From contig DPOH01000128.1 in NCBI GenBank assembly GCA_003539755.1, forward strand, positions 1 to 27,970: DNA of 27,970 bases, read 5' to 3'. Under the pieces are notes generated by a model that saw only the letters and a program-made list of their open reading frames with translations, was not told the DNA's origin and made no database searches. Position 1 is the first letter of the stretch; each line of letters starts with the position of its first letter. Shown here piece after piece: positions 14,298 through 22,683 of this stretch. Origin of the DNA: Clostridium sp. (GTDB taxonomy: Bacteria > Bacillota > Clostridia > Clostridiales > Clostridiaceae). A program made the translations under genes and the position numbers.

Positions 14298-14867
14298 GTG
14301 GTTAAAGATCTTGTAATTAAAAATAGATCTTATAGAAGATTTTTTGGAGATAGGGAGATATCTAGAGAAACTTTATGTGAGTTAATAGATATTGCAAGAC
14401 TGTGTCCAAGTGGAAGAAATATTCAAGGATTAAGATATATGATTTTTAATGGAAAAGAAGAAAATATTAAAATCTTTGAAAATTTATTCTGGGCAGGATA
14501 TCTTAAAGAATGGAATGGACCTTGTGATGGGGAAAGACCAAGTGGATATATAATAATGCTTAAAGATAACAGTCTTGGAACAATTTCATCTATAGATGAA
14601 GGAATTGCGGCTCAAAGTATTCTTCTAGGAGCTGTTGAAAAGGGACTAGGTGGATGTATTATTGCTAATATAAACAGAAAAGGCCTTAAGGAATATTTAA
14701 AGCTTGATGATAAATATGACATAGAATTAGTCATTGCATTAGGTTATCCTAAAGAAGAAGTTGTTATAGATGAGCTTAAGGATGATGGTGATATAAAGTA
14801 CTGGAGAGATGAAAATAAAGTACACCATGTTCCTAAAAGAAAACTAGAAGATATATTAATAAAATAG
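14298..14867 (+). CDS. Nitroreductase-family flavoprotein
   Basis: FMN-dependent NAD(P)H oxidoreductase family. The N-terminus has the family's FMN-phosphate motif (KNRSYRRF, 8-15), then LIDIARLCPSGRNIQGLRYMIF, the glycine-rich DEGIAAQSILLGAVEKGLGGC and the C-terminal VIALGYPKEE. Length 189 suits the short, homodimeric nitroreductases common in Clostridium. The physiological substrate is not readable from the sequence. It starts at GTG 14298 after AAAAGGGGGA. It is followed by its own terminator. Confidence 0.9.
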   Translation: MVKDLVIKNRSYRRFFGDREISRETLCELIDIARLCPSGRNIQGLRYMIFNGKEENIKIFENLFWAGYLKEWNGPCDGERPSGYIIMLKDNSLGTISSIDEGIAAQSILLGAVEKGLGGCIIANINRKGLKEYLKLDDKYDIELVIALGYPKEEVVIDELKDDGDIKYWRDENKVHHVPKRKLEDILIK

Positions 14868-14881
14868 ATATTAATATTATA

Positions 14882-14922
14882 AAAAAGATGATTTTAAGCT
14901 TTCATGCTGAAATCATCTTTTT
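14882..14922 (+). terminator. Intrinsic terminator
   Basis: AAAAGATGATTT (14883-14894) pairs perfectly with AAATCATCTTTT (14910-14921), T-rich on both sides, so it may act in both directions. Confidence 0.85.
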
Positions 14923-15025
14923 ACTTTATAGAAAATTATATTTGTAAATAATTTATGAGTAAATATTAAAATTTTGGATAATATCGATAAGAGAAGTATT
15001 TTTATAATTGGAGCGATATTTTAAT

Positions 15026-15826
15026 ATGAAGGATCTAGAATTTGTTAAAAGTGAAAAAACAGAATTTATTTATGATGTATTTGCAGGCATAATGTCTATA
15101 ATAGCAGTTATAATAGTTATGGTTGGATATTCAACAGGATTATCTAATAGGAATGCTGGAATTGTAAGGATATTAGATTGTATGGTGTACTGGATTTTTG
15201 TAGCCGACTATGTGATTAGATTCATATTCTGTAAAGATAAAAAGAAATTTTTAAAATATAATATTATTGATTTGATTGCAATAATGCCTTTGATGTATAT
15301 ATCCTCATTAAAATATGGAAATGCATTCAAGCTTATAAGGGTTATAACTTATATAATAAGATTATTATCTAATATAAAAGAAATCTTATTTACCAATGGA
15401 TTTATATATGCATTAAGTATAATTACTATTATTACACTGCTTGGAGCTATAGGAGTGTATTTATGTGAAGTTAATGTAAATGAAGGCATAAGTAAGTTTG
15501 AAGATGCTCTGTGGTGGAGTATAGTGACAGTTACTACAGTAGGATATGGAGATGTTATAGTAATTACTAGAATGGGAAGGATAATAGCAATTATGCTTAT
15601 GTTTACAGGGGTAGGTTTTATAAGTATGTTTACAAGTACTATGTCAACATATTGCTTTGCAAAACTGAAGGAATATGATAATAGGAAAGTAATTGTTTTA
15701 GATAATTCTAGCTGTAAAGACAATATTGATTTGTCAAAGCTTACTGAAGAAAAGAGAAAGAGCGTAATTGATTATTATGAATTTTTATTAAGTTCAGAGG
15801 AGGAAAATGATAAAAAAAATAGTTGA
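15026..15826 (+). CDS. Six-helix potassium channel (voltage-gated-like)
   Basis: Integral membrane ion channel of the VIC superfamily. Predicted helices are at about 15-35, 48-68, 78-95, 101-115 (S4 position), 125-147 and 186-210. The re-entrant pore carries the potassium filter TTVGYGD at 170-176. The S4 segment has few regularly spaced charges (Lys102, Arg105, Arg112), so voltage sensing may be weak. A short cytoplasmic tail (about 211-266) follows; it has no RCK/TrkA-N domain. The ATG at 15026 is preferred because GGAGCG (15010-15015) is its SD; a TTG at 15008 is in frame but overlaps that SD. Confidence 0.87.
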   Translation: MKDLEFVKSEKTEFIYDVFAGIMSIIAVIIVMVGYSTGLSNRNAGIVRILDCMVYWIFVADYVIRFIFCKDKKKFLKYNIIDLIAIMPLMYISSLKYGNAFKLIRVITYIIRLLSNIKEILFTNGFIYALSIITIITLLGAIGVYLCEVNVNEGISKFEDALWWSIVTVTTVGYGDVIVITRMGRIIAIMLMFTGVGFISMFTSTMSTYCFAKLKEYDNRKVIVLDNSSCKDNIDLSKLTEEKRKSVIDYYEFLLSSEEENDKKNS

Positions 15827-16018
15827 GATTCGAAGTATAAATATTTTGAATGATAGTGGATAATTTTATTCCTATATCAAAAGGCAGTGGATTTAATAAG
15901 AGAAATTTTTTGCAAAATGTGAAAGTATTTTAAAGCTTGATGATATGTTAAAAAGGGTAAAAAATAATTTTTTTGAACATACTATATTTGTAATTTAATT
16001 ACGAAAGGAAGAGTATGT

Positions 16019-16225
16019 ATGGAAAGAGATCATTATTTAGTAGATGGAATAGGAAATTCAAATATGAAAACTCAAATAAAAAATGCCCTTGAAAATATAG
16101 ATGGAGTAAATAATGTATGTGTTGATATGGCTAGAGGTAGCGTTGAAGTAATGTATAATAGTCCTGCAACAAGTTCTGAAATAAGAAGCTGTATTGAAAA
16201 CACTGGACATAGAATAAGAGAATAA
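16019..16225 (+). CDS. Small HMA-fold protein lacking the metal-binding CxxC
   Basis: A 68-residue single domain with the beta-alpha-beta-beta-alpha-beta pattern of heavy-metal-associated (CopZ-like) proteins: VDGIGN, then MKTQIKNALENIDGVNNVCVDMARGSVEVMYN, then SEIRSCIENTGHRI. The metal loop that normally reads GMTCxxC is GIGNSNM here, with no cysteine. Two other cysteines (about 36 and 58) lie elsewhere. Metal carriage by the usual site is therefore unlikely. SD GAAAGGAAG precedes the ATG and a terminator follows at once, so it is monocistronic. Confidence 0.8.
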   Translation: MERDHYLVDGIGNSNMKTQIKNALENIDGVNNVCVDMARGSVEVMYNSPATSSEIRSCIENTGHRIRE

Positions 16226-16264
16226 AAGTAATGTATTCTCTTATATAGTAAAAAGAATATTTGT

Positions 16265-16303
16265 AAAAATCTTATGTATTACTTAGATACATGAGATTTT
16301 TTT
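16265..16303 (+). terminator. Intrinsic terminator
   Basis: AATCTTATGTAT (16268-16279) pairs with ATACATGAGATT (16287-16298) with one G-U pair, 7-base loop, then a T-tract. Confidence 0.88.
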
Positions 16304-16535
16304 ATTTCTATAATATAATATTTGTTTTTTATTTTTTAGTATATAAATTCATAAATCTAATAATAAGATATGGTGGAATAAAGTTGATGAAAAATCATAA
16401 TAGTTAAAAATTCATACTAATTATTAAAAAATATCTGAATATAGTTTAGTGAAATATGGAGAGATTATGTAATACATTAAAGATGTATATGAGTGAGATA
16501 CATTTGTGTTTTTGGGAAAAGATAGTAAAGTATAG

Positions 16536-16550
16536 ATGTAAACGATTGCA
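16536..16550 (+). promoter_or_regulatory. Putative CcpA cre site upstream of opp
   Basis: ATGTAAACGATTGCA fits the WTGNAANCGNWNNCW consensus at every fixed position. It lies about 100 bases upstream of the putative opp promoter, a position more typical of CcpA activation or of another unseen promoter than of direct blockade. Confidence 0.5.
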
Positions 16551-16632
16551 AAAACTTTGAAATTATATTGTTGATAAAAAAAGATTGATTTTCTTGATAA
16601 ATTATTAAAAAAATTAAGATAAAAAAGTTGAG

Positions 16633-16677
16633 TTGTCAAATCTATATTTTGACAAAAAAGAATAAAAGGTGTAATAT
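16633..16677 (+). promoter_or_regulatory. Putative opp promoter with overlapping inverted repeat
   Basis: -35 TTGACA (16649-16654), 17-base spacer, -10 TAATAT (16672-16677). The inverted repeat TTGTCAAA (16633-16640) / TTTGACAA (16648-16655), with a 7-base gap, covers the -35, which suggests a repressor operator. The regulator is not known. Confidence 0.55.
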
Positions 16678-16733
16678 GTATAAAAAAGTTTAAAAATGTA
16701 AAAAGTTTAAAATATAAATGGAGGAGAAATCAT

Positions 16734-17651
16734 ATGATAAAGTATATTGGAAAAAGACTAGTAGCAAGTGTACTAACAATATGGGTTGTAATTACATTGA
16801 CATTTTTCTTAATGAGACTTATGCCAGGTGGACCATTTGATAGTGAAAAATTAACAGCTCAAGCGAAAGCAAATATGGAAGCTAAGTATGGAATAGATAA
16901 ACCACTTAGTGAACAATACACAATGTATTTAAAAAATGTTTTACATGCAGATTTTGGTGAATCAATGGTATTCCCAGGAAGAAGTGTAACAGATACTATA
17001 AAAACTTCATTTCCAGCATCTGCTAAAGTTGGATTGGCTAGTGTATGTACATCTGTTTTAGTCGGAGTAGTATTAGGAATAATATCTGCCTTAAAAAAAG
17101 GAAAGTGGGCAGATTCATTAATAATATTTGTTGTAACATTGGGAATAACAATTCCTAGCTTTGTAACCAGTGCAGTTCTTATTTATGTATTAACAGTTCA
17201 ATTTAATTTATTACCTGCCACTGGACTTTCAGGACCAGAAAACTATGTAATGCCTGTAATTGCTCTTTCTATGGCATCAACAGCATTTATTACAAGATTA
17301 ACAAGAAATAAATTATTAGATGTATTGAAATCAGATTATATAAGAACAGCAAAGGCAAAGGGACTTGGAAGAGGAAAAATAGTATTTAAACACGCACTTA
17401 GAAACTCAATGATTCCTATTGTCACTTATATAGGACCATTAATAGCAAGTATTTTAACAGGAAGCTTTATTATAGAAAAAATATTTGCAATACCAGGTTT
17501 AGGTAATGAATTTGTACAATCAGTAACAAATAGAGACTATTCAATGCTTCTTGGAGTTACAGCATTCTATTGTACAATGCTTGTTGTATTAGCATTTATT
17601 GTAGATTTATTATACGTATTAATAGATCCAAGAATTAAGTTAGATAAATAG
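16734..17651 (+). CDS. oppB: Oligopeptide ABC transporter permease OppB
   Basis: First of two inner-membrane permeases of a peptide importer. The N-terminus MIKYIGKRLVASVLTIWVVITLTFFLMRLMPGGPFD is the classical DppB/OppB start, with helix 1 followed by a long external loop. The cytoplasmic EAA loop that docks the ATPases is seen at about 205-225 (RTAKAKGLGRGKIVFKHALRN). Length 305 is standard. SD GGAGGAG precedes the ATG. It is followed by oppC after 12 bases. Confidence 0.95.
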   Translation: MIKYIGKRLVASVLTIWVVITLTFFLMRLMPGGPFDSEKLTAQAKANMEAKYGIDKPLSEQYTMYLKNVLHADFGESMVFPGRSVTDTIKTSFPASAKVGLASVCTSVLVGVVLGIISALKKGKWADSLIIFVVTLGITIPSFVTSAVLIYVLTVQFNLLPATGLSGPENYVMPVIALSMASTAFITRLTRNKLLDVLKSDYIRTAKAKGLGRGKIVFKHALRNSMIPIVTYIGPLIASILTGSFIIEKIFAIPGLGNEFVQSVTNRDYSMLLGVTAFYCTMLVVLAFIVDLLYVLIDPRIKLDK

Positions 17652-17663
17652 GAGGAACGTAAA

Positions 17664-18605
17664 ATGGAAAAGTTAGTGATAGATAAAAGTAAATTTACGC
17701 CTCTAAGTGCTGAAGAAAAAAGAGTTGAAGTAGCAGTAAGACCAAGTATTGGTTACTGGAAAGATGTTTGGAACAGACTTAAGAGCAATAAGATGGCTAT
17801 AGGAGGACTTGTAGTAATTATAGCAATAGTACTTGCAGCAATATTTGTGCCTATTTTTTCATCTTATACATATGACTTAAATGATTTAAGTATGGCAAAT
17901 TCAAGTCCTTCAAGTGAACATTGGTTTGGAACAGACCAACTTGGAAGAGATATTTTCGTAAGAGTATTCTTTGGAGCTAGATATTCTTTAATTATAGCTG
18001 TTGTTGCAGCAGTAATTAATTTAATTATTGGTGTAGCTTATGGAGGAATTGCAGGATATTTCGGCGGAACAGTAGATAATATCTTAATGAGATTAGTAGA
18101 TATTATTTCTTCTATACCATTAACTATATATGTAATTATTTTTATGGCTATTCTTTCTAAGCCTGGTGAAGGTGGAAGTGGTCTCGGTACCATAATTTTA
18201 GCATTGTCAATTTCTTATTGGATCAGCATGGCTAGAATAGTAAGAGGAGATGTTCTTCAATTAAAACAACAAGAATTTGTACTTGCAGCTAAATCTTTAG
18301 GTGTATCAAATTTCAAAATTTTAATAAAGCATCTTATACCAAACTGTGTAGGTTCAATAATGGTAACACTTACATTATTAATACCTGAAGCAGTATTTAC
18401 AGAAGCATTTTTAAGTTTCATAGGATTAGGACTTACACCACCAATTGCTTCTCTAGGAACATTGGCAAATGATGCGATGAATTCTATATACACTTATCCA
18501 TATCAATTAGTTCCACCAGCAGCTGCAATTTGTTTAATAATCCTAGCATTCAATCTATTCAGTGATGGATTAAGTGATGCATTAGATCCTAAGAACAAAA
18601 GATAG
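17664..18605 (+). CDS. oppC: Oligopeptide ABC transporter permease OppC
   Basis: Second permease, pairing with OppB. A cytoplasmic N-terminal stretch (about 1-45, with the family's WKDVWNRLKSNKMA motif) leads to the first membrane helix. The periplasmic-side HWFGTDQLGRDIFVR motif is diagnostic. The EAA loop is LAAKSLGVSNFKILIKHLIPN. Length 313 is normal. SD AGGAGG precedes the ATG. Only a few bases separate it from oppD. Confidence 0.95.
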   Translation: MEKLVIDKSKFTPLSAEEKRVEVAVRPSIGYWKDVWNRLKSNKMAIGGLVVIIAIVLAAIFVPIFSSYTYDLNDLSMANSSPSSEHWFGTDQLGRDIFVRVFFGARYSLIIAVVAAVINLIIGVAYGGIAGYFGGTVDNILMRLVDIISSIPLTIYVIIFMAILSKPGEGGSGLGTIILALSISYWISMARIVRGDVLQLKQQEFVLAAKSLGVSNFKILIKHLIPNCVGSIMVTLTLLIPEAVFTEAFLSFIGLGLTPPIASLGTLANDAMNSIYTYPYQLVPPAAAICLIILAFNLFSDGLSDALDPKNKR

Positions 18606-18617
18606 GAGTTGGAGTTT

Positions 18618-19625
18618 GTGGAAAAGATATTAGAAGTAAAAAATTTAGAAACTTCCTTTAAAACTAATGTTGGAGAAGTACATTCAGTAAGAGGAGTATC
18701 ATTTTATTTAAATCAAGGAGAAGCTTTAGGAATAGTTGGTGAGTCTGGATGTGGTAAAAGTGTAACTATGATGTCCATAATGAGACTTATAGATAGTAAT
18801 GGGAAGATAGTCAATGGAGATATAATCTTTGATGGTAAAGATATTTCAAAAGTAAAAGATTCAGAAATGAATAGTATCAGAGGAAATGATATCGGAATGA
18901 TATTCCAAGATCCTATGACATCTTTAAATCCAGTATACACCATTGGTGATCAGCTTATGGAACCTTTACTTAAACATAAAGGAATGAGCAGAGAACAAGC
19001 TAGAAAAGAAGCTATAGAAATGCTTGGATTAGTAGGGATACCAAGTCCTGAAAAGAGAATGAAACAATATCCTCATGAATTTTCAGGCGGTATGAGACAA
19101 AGAGCTATGATAGCAATGAGTCTTATTTGTAAGCCAAAACTTATTATTGCTGATGAACCTACAACAGCACTTGATGTTACAATTCAAGCACAAATACTTG
19201 ATTTAATGAAGGATTTAAAGAATAAATTAAATACATCAATAATTCTTATAACTCATGATTTAGGAGTAGTAGCAGACCTTTGTACAAGAATTAATGTAAT
19301 GTATGGTGGAATAATCGTTGAAACAGGAACAACAGAAGACATTTTCTATAGAGGAAAACATCCATATACATGGGGACTACTTGCTAGTGTTCCAAATCCA
19401 AAGGCTGATATTAAGGAAAAATTAAAGCCAATAGAAGGACAACCACCAGATTTATTAAAACCACCAGTTGGATGTCCATTTGCAGCAAGATGTGATTATG
19501 CAATGAAAATATGTATAGAAAAACAACCTCCTCAATTTGAAGTAGGAGAAAATCATAAATGTGCATGTTGGTTATGTCATGAAGATGCACCTAAAGTTGA
19601 ATCACCTATAGGGAGGGACAAGTAA
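18618..19625 (+). CDS. oppD: Oligopeptide ABC transporter ATPase OppD
   Basis: One of two nucleotide-binding subunits. Walker A GESGCGKS is at about 41-48, the Q-loop is in GMIFQDPMTSLNP, the signature in FSGGMRQR, Walker B in LIIADEPTTALD and the switch His in ITHDLGVV. The C-terminal oligopeptide/dipeptide extension includes PPVGCPFAARCDYAMKIC and further cysteines, which in homologues bind an iron-sulfur cluster. I prefer the GTG at 18618 (MEKILEVKNL) over the in-frame TTG at 18609, because GGAG at 18605 is correctly spaced from the GTG. The stop overlaps oppF by one base (TAATG). Confidence 0.95.
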   Translation: MEKILEVKNLETSFKTNVGEVHSVRGVSFYLNQGEALGIVGESGCGKSVTMMSIMRLIDSNGKIVNGDIIFDGKDISKVKDSEMNSIRGNDIGMIFQDPMTSLNPVYTIGDQLMEPLLKHKGMSREQARKEAIEMLGLVGIPSPEKRMKQYPHEFSGGMRQRAMIAMSLICKPKLIIADEPTTALDVTIQAQILDLMKDLKNKLNTSIILITHDLGVVADLCTRINVMYGGIIVETGTTEDIFYRGKHPYTWGLLASVPNPKADIKEKLKPIEGQPPDLLKPPVGCPFAARCDYAMKICIEKQPPQFEVGENHKCACWLCHEDAPKVESPIGRDK

Positions 19626-20623
19626 TGCAAAAGAATAATGAAGAAAAGCTAGAAAATGATGTAATACTGGAAGTTAAAGATCTTTGTAAGTACTTCCCTG
19701 CAAAATCAGGACTGTTTGGAAAAAAGAGTTACGTTAAAGCAGTTGATAAAGTTTCATTCACATTAAAGAGAGGTGAAACTTTAGGATTGGTAGGTGAATC
19801 TGGATGTGGGAAGACTACAACAGGAAGAACAGTATTAAAATTATACGAACCAACTTCAGGAAAGATAATTTTTAAAGGAAAAGATATTACTAAGTATTCT
19901 GAAAAGCAAATGGTTCCATTAAGAAAGAATTTGCAGATGATTTTCCAAGATCCATATGCTTCGCTAGATCCAAGAATGACAGTTGGTGATATTATTGGTG
20001 AAGCAATTGATGTTCATAAATTATTTGTAGGAGAAGAAAGAACTAAAAGAATACAAACTCTCTTAGCAAGGGTTGGACTTATGCCTGACCACATAAATAG
20101 ATATCCACATGAGTTTTCAGGTGGTCAAAGACAAAGAATTGGTATTGCAAGAGCATTAGCTGTTGAACCAGATTTAATAGTTTGTGATGAACCTATTTCA
20201 GCACTTGATGTATCTATTCAAGCACAGGTTATAAATATGCTTGAAGAGTTACAGGAAGAGTTAGGACTAACATATTTATTTATTGCTCATGACCTTTCAA
20301 TGGTTAAACATATTTCAACTAAAATTGGAGTTATGTATTTAGGAAGAATGGTTGAACTAGGAGGAAGTAATGAGGTATATAGTGAAGCACTTCATCCATA
20401 TACACAGGCACTTTTATCAGCTGTTCCAATACCAGATCCAGATGAAGCGAAAAAGAATAAAAGAATAGTTCTTGAAGGGGATATACCATCACCTATAGAT
20501 CCACCACCAGGATGTAGATTTAAAGGTAGATGTAGATGTGCTAAGCCAATCTGTGGTGAAGTAGATCCAGAATTAAAGGAAGTAAAACCTGGACATTTTG
20601 TAGCATGTCATTTATTTGACTAA
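19625..20623 (+). CDS. oppF: Oligopeptide ABC transporter ATPase OppF
   Basis: Second ATPase, heterodimerising with OppD. Walker A GESGCGKTT is at about 57-65, the signature FSGGQRQRIGIARAL, Walker B LIVCDEPISALD and the switch histidine FIAHDLSMV. The C-terminal cysteine region PPPGCRFKGRCRCAKPIC matches the OppD/F iron-sulfur-type motif. The start shares a base with the oppD stop, implying coupled translation and balanced subunit levels. Length 332 is normal. Confidence 0.95.
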   Translation: MQKNNEEKLENDVILEVKDLCKYFPAKSGLFGKKSYVKAVDKVSFTLKRGETLGLVGESGCGKTTTGRTVLKLYEPTSGKIIFKGKDITKYSEKQMVPLRKNLQMIFQDPYASLDPRMTVGDIIGEAIDVHKLFVGEERTKRIQTLLARVGLMPDHINRYPHEFSGGQRQRIGIARALAVEPDLIVCDEPISALDVSIQAQVINMLEELQEELGLTYLFIAHDLSMVKHISTKIGVMYLGRMVELGGSNEVYSEALHPYTQALLSAVPIPDPDEAKKNKRIVLEGDIPSPIDPPPGCRFKGRCRCAKPICGEVDPELKEVKPGHFVACHLFD

Positions 20624-20743
20624 TAAAAGTAGGAATTAAAGGTTTATTAATATTAATTAGTGAAATTCAAAATATTTGTTTAATAGGGGATTATATATTG
20701 ATATATAAAACCATCTATATAGTTAAATTGTTAGCGAAAATAT

Positions 20744-20764
20744 ATTTAATAGCTGCAATTAAAT
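20744..20764. repeat. Inverted repeat upstream of oppA
   Basis: ATTTAAT / ATTAAAT arms around AGCTGCA, just before the GGGGGA SD of oppA. It could modulate oppA mRNA stability or initiation; it has no T-run and is not a terminator. Confidence 0.4.
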
Positions 20765-20782
20765 AAAAAGGGGGAATTTATA

Positions 20783-22465
20783 ATGAAAAATAGTAAAATC
20801 AGAAAGCTATGTGCTGTCGTTATGGCTGCATCATTAGCAATGGCAACATTAACTGGTTGTGGGGCTTCTAAAAATTCAAGCTCTGGAAGTACACCAGGTA
20901 TACAGGAAATAACTTTTAACTTAGGGGCAGATCCAAAAACAATAGATCCAGCTTTAAACCAAGCAGTAGATGCTGGTACATTAATTTCAAACTGCTTTGA
21001 TGGGCTTTATAAGTTAGACGAAAATGGAAAGCCACAACCAGCAGTAGCAGAAAGTTATGATTTATCTGATGATAAAACAGAATATACTTTCCATTTAAGA
21101 AGTGATGCAAAATGGACAAATGGAAATCCAGTAAAAGCAAGCGACTTTGAATATGCTTGGAAAAGAGTATTAAATCCAGAAACTGCAGCAGAATATGCAT
21201 ATCAAATGATGTATTTAAAGGGTGCAAAAGAATATAATGCAGCTAAAGGTACACCAGAAGAAATTAAAGCTAAAGAAGATGAAGTTGGGGTTAAAGCAAT
21301 AGATGATAAGACATTAAAAGTTACATTAATTGCACCATGTCCTTATTTCTTAGATTTAACTGCATTCCCATGCTACTTCCCAGTAGATCAAAGTGTAGTT
21401 GAAGGAAATCCTAACTGGACAAATGACCCTAAAACTTATGTTTCTAATGGAGCATTTAAATTAACTGATTACAAGATTAAAGATGGTTGTACATTAGAAA
21501 AGAATGATACTTATTATAATAAGGATCAAGTTACTCTTGATAAATTAAATGTTAAATTTGCTACACAAGATACTTCATCTTGGGCAAACTTAAAAACTGG
21601 TCAATTTGATGTTACTGATTTAGTTCCATTATCAGAAATTCAAAGTGGAGTTAAAGAAGGGTTAGTAACAATACATCCACAAATTGGAACATATTTCTAT
21701 TCAGTTAATGTATCTGAAAAAGCTGAAGATTTTAATCCAGAAGCAGCTAAAGCTTTAAGTGATGCTAGAGTAAGAAAAGCATTAAACTTAGCAATTGATA
21801 GAGTATCTATAGTTGAAAATGTTACAAAGGGCGAACAAACACCAGCAACAGCTTTCGTTTCTACAGGAATTAAAGATGAAAATGGAAATGAATTTGCAGG
21901 AAAAGAATATTTTCCAGCAAAAGGTGATGTTGAACAAGCTAAGAAATTATTAGCAGAAGCAGGATATCCAGATGGACAAGGATTCCCTTCATTAGTATTA
22001 TTATTTAATCCAGAATCGGGACATGGTAATATGGCTCAAGCTATACAAGATATGTGGAAAAATAATTTAGGTATTAATGTAGAACTTCAAAGTCAAGAAT
22101 GGAAAGTATTCCAACAAACTAGAAATAATAAACAATACCAAATTGCTAGAGATGGATGGTTAGGTGATTACTCAGATCCAATGACATTCCTTGATATGCT
22201 TGAACAAGTATCAGGTCAAAATAACTGCGGTTATGCAAGTGATAAATTTGATGCTTTAGTTGATGCTGCAAAGGTTGAAACAGATACAAATAAGAGATTA
22301 GACTTATTACATCAAGCAGAAGATCAATTAATGGAAGATATGCCTGTAATTCCACTTTACTACTATACTAAAGCAGTAGGTATGAATAGCAATGTTAAAG
22401 GCTTAAGAATAACTAACTTAGGATTCTACTTCTTTGATAAAGTTACTAACGAAAAAACAAAATAG
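20783..22465 (+). CDS. oppA: Oligopeptide-binding lipoprotein OppA
   Basis: Extracytoplasmic substrate-binding protein of the importer. A lipoprotein signal ends in the lipobox LTGC with Cys26, so the mature protein is lipid-anchored to the outer membrane face. The SBP family 5 signature is seen at the start of the mature part (ITFNLGADPKTIDPALNQAVDAG) and in ESYDLSDDKTEYTFHLRSDAKWTNGNPVKASDFEYAWKRV split over about 70-130. Length 560 is usual. It is last in the operon, 159 bases after oppF. That gap may allow separate expression of this subunit, which is needed in excess. A terminator follows. Confidence 0.95.
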   Translation: MKNSKIRKLCAVVMAASLAMATLTGCGASKNSSSGSTPGIQEITFNLGADPKTIDPALNQAVDAGTLISNCFDGLYKLDENGKPQPAVAESYDLSDDKTEYTFHLRSDAKWTNGNPVKASDFEYAWKRVLNPETAAEYAYQMMYLKGAKEYNAAKGTPEEIKAKEDEVGVKAIDDKTLKVTLIAPCPYFLDLTAFPCYFPVDQSVVEGNPNWTNDPKTYVSNGAFKLTDYKIKDGCTLEKNDTYYNKDQVTLDKLNVKFATQDTSSWANLKTGQFDVTDLVPLSEIQSGVKEGLVTIHPQIGTYFYSVNVSEKAEDFNPEAAKALSDARVRKALNLAIDRVSIVENVTKGEQTPATAFVSTGIKDENGNEFAGKEYFPAKGDVEQAKKLLAEAGYPDGQGFPSLVLLFNPESGHGNMAQAIQDMWKNNLGINVELQSQEWKVFQQTRNNKQYQIARDGWLGDYSDPMTFLDMLEQVSGQNNCGYASDKFDALVDAAKVETDTNKRLDLLHQAEDQLMEDMPVIPLYYYTKAVGMNSNVKGLRITNLGFYFFDKVTNEKTK

Positions 22466-22502
22466 TTTATTAAATTAAGAATAGAATAATAAACTTTAGT
22501 TT

Positions 22503-22536
22503 AAGATCACAAGTGTAATAACTTGTGGTCTTTTTT
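22503..22536 (+). terminator. Intrinsic terminator of the opp operon
   Basis: AAGATCACAAGT (22503-22514) pairs with ACTTGTGGTCTT (22521-22532) with one G-U pair, followed by a T-run. Confidence 0.9.
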
Positions 22537-22615
22537 GATTATATGAAAATTAGGAGAGGGAATTTGGGGTAATTAATATAAATTCTTTAGGACAAATTCT
22601 AGGTTTTTTGAGAAT

Positions 22616-22671
22616 AAAAAATAAGCTTCAAAATAAAAATCAGGATAGTGATTCTTATTGAAGCTTATTTT
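22616..22671 (-). terminator. Terminator of dapA-dapB (minus strand)
   Basis: Arms at 22618-22631 and 22658-22671 pair over 14 bases with core AAGCTTCAA/TTGAAGCTT; an inner AATCA/TGATT pair lies in the loop. Read on the minus strand it lies 13 bases after the dapB stop and ends in a T-run. Confidence 0.8.
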
Positions 22672-22683
22672 GATTAATCAAAA

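Larger units (their letters stand above)
16226..16733. other. Long regulatory region upstream of opp
   Basis: This 508-base gap holds no convincing gene. It contains the terminator of the small HMA-like gene, an ATGTAT/ATACAT inverted repeat near 16479-16504, a cre-like site at 16536-16550, an inverted repeat overlapping a -35 at 16633-16655, and a 13-base direct repeat AAAAAGTTTAAAA at 16683-16695 and 16700-16712 in the leader of oppB. Confidence 0.7.

Noticed and set aside
16588..16604. CodY-box-like GATTTTCTTGATAAATT upstream of opp
   Set aside because: It fits the AATTTTCWGAAAATT consensus only with an inserted base, too weak in such AT-rich DNA.
20916..21227. 103-codon minus-strand frame within oppA
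   Set aside because: Low-complexity Leu/His-rich product antisense to a complete oppA gene.
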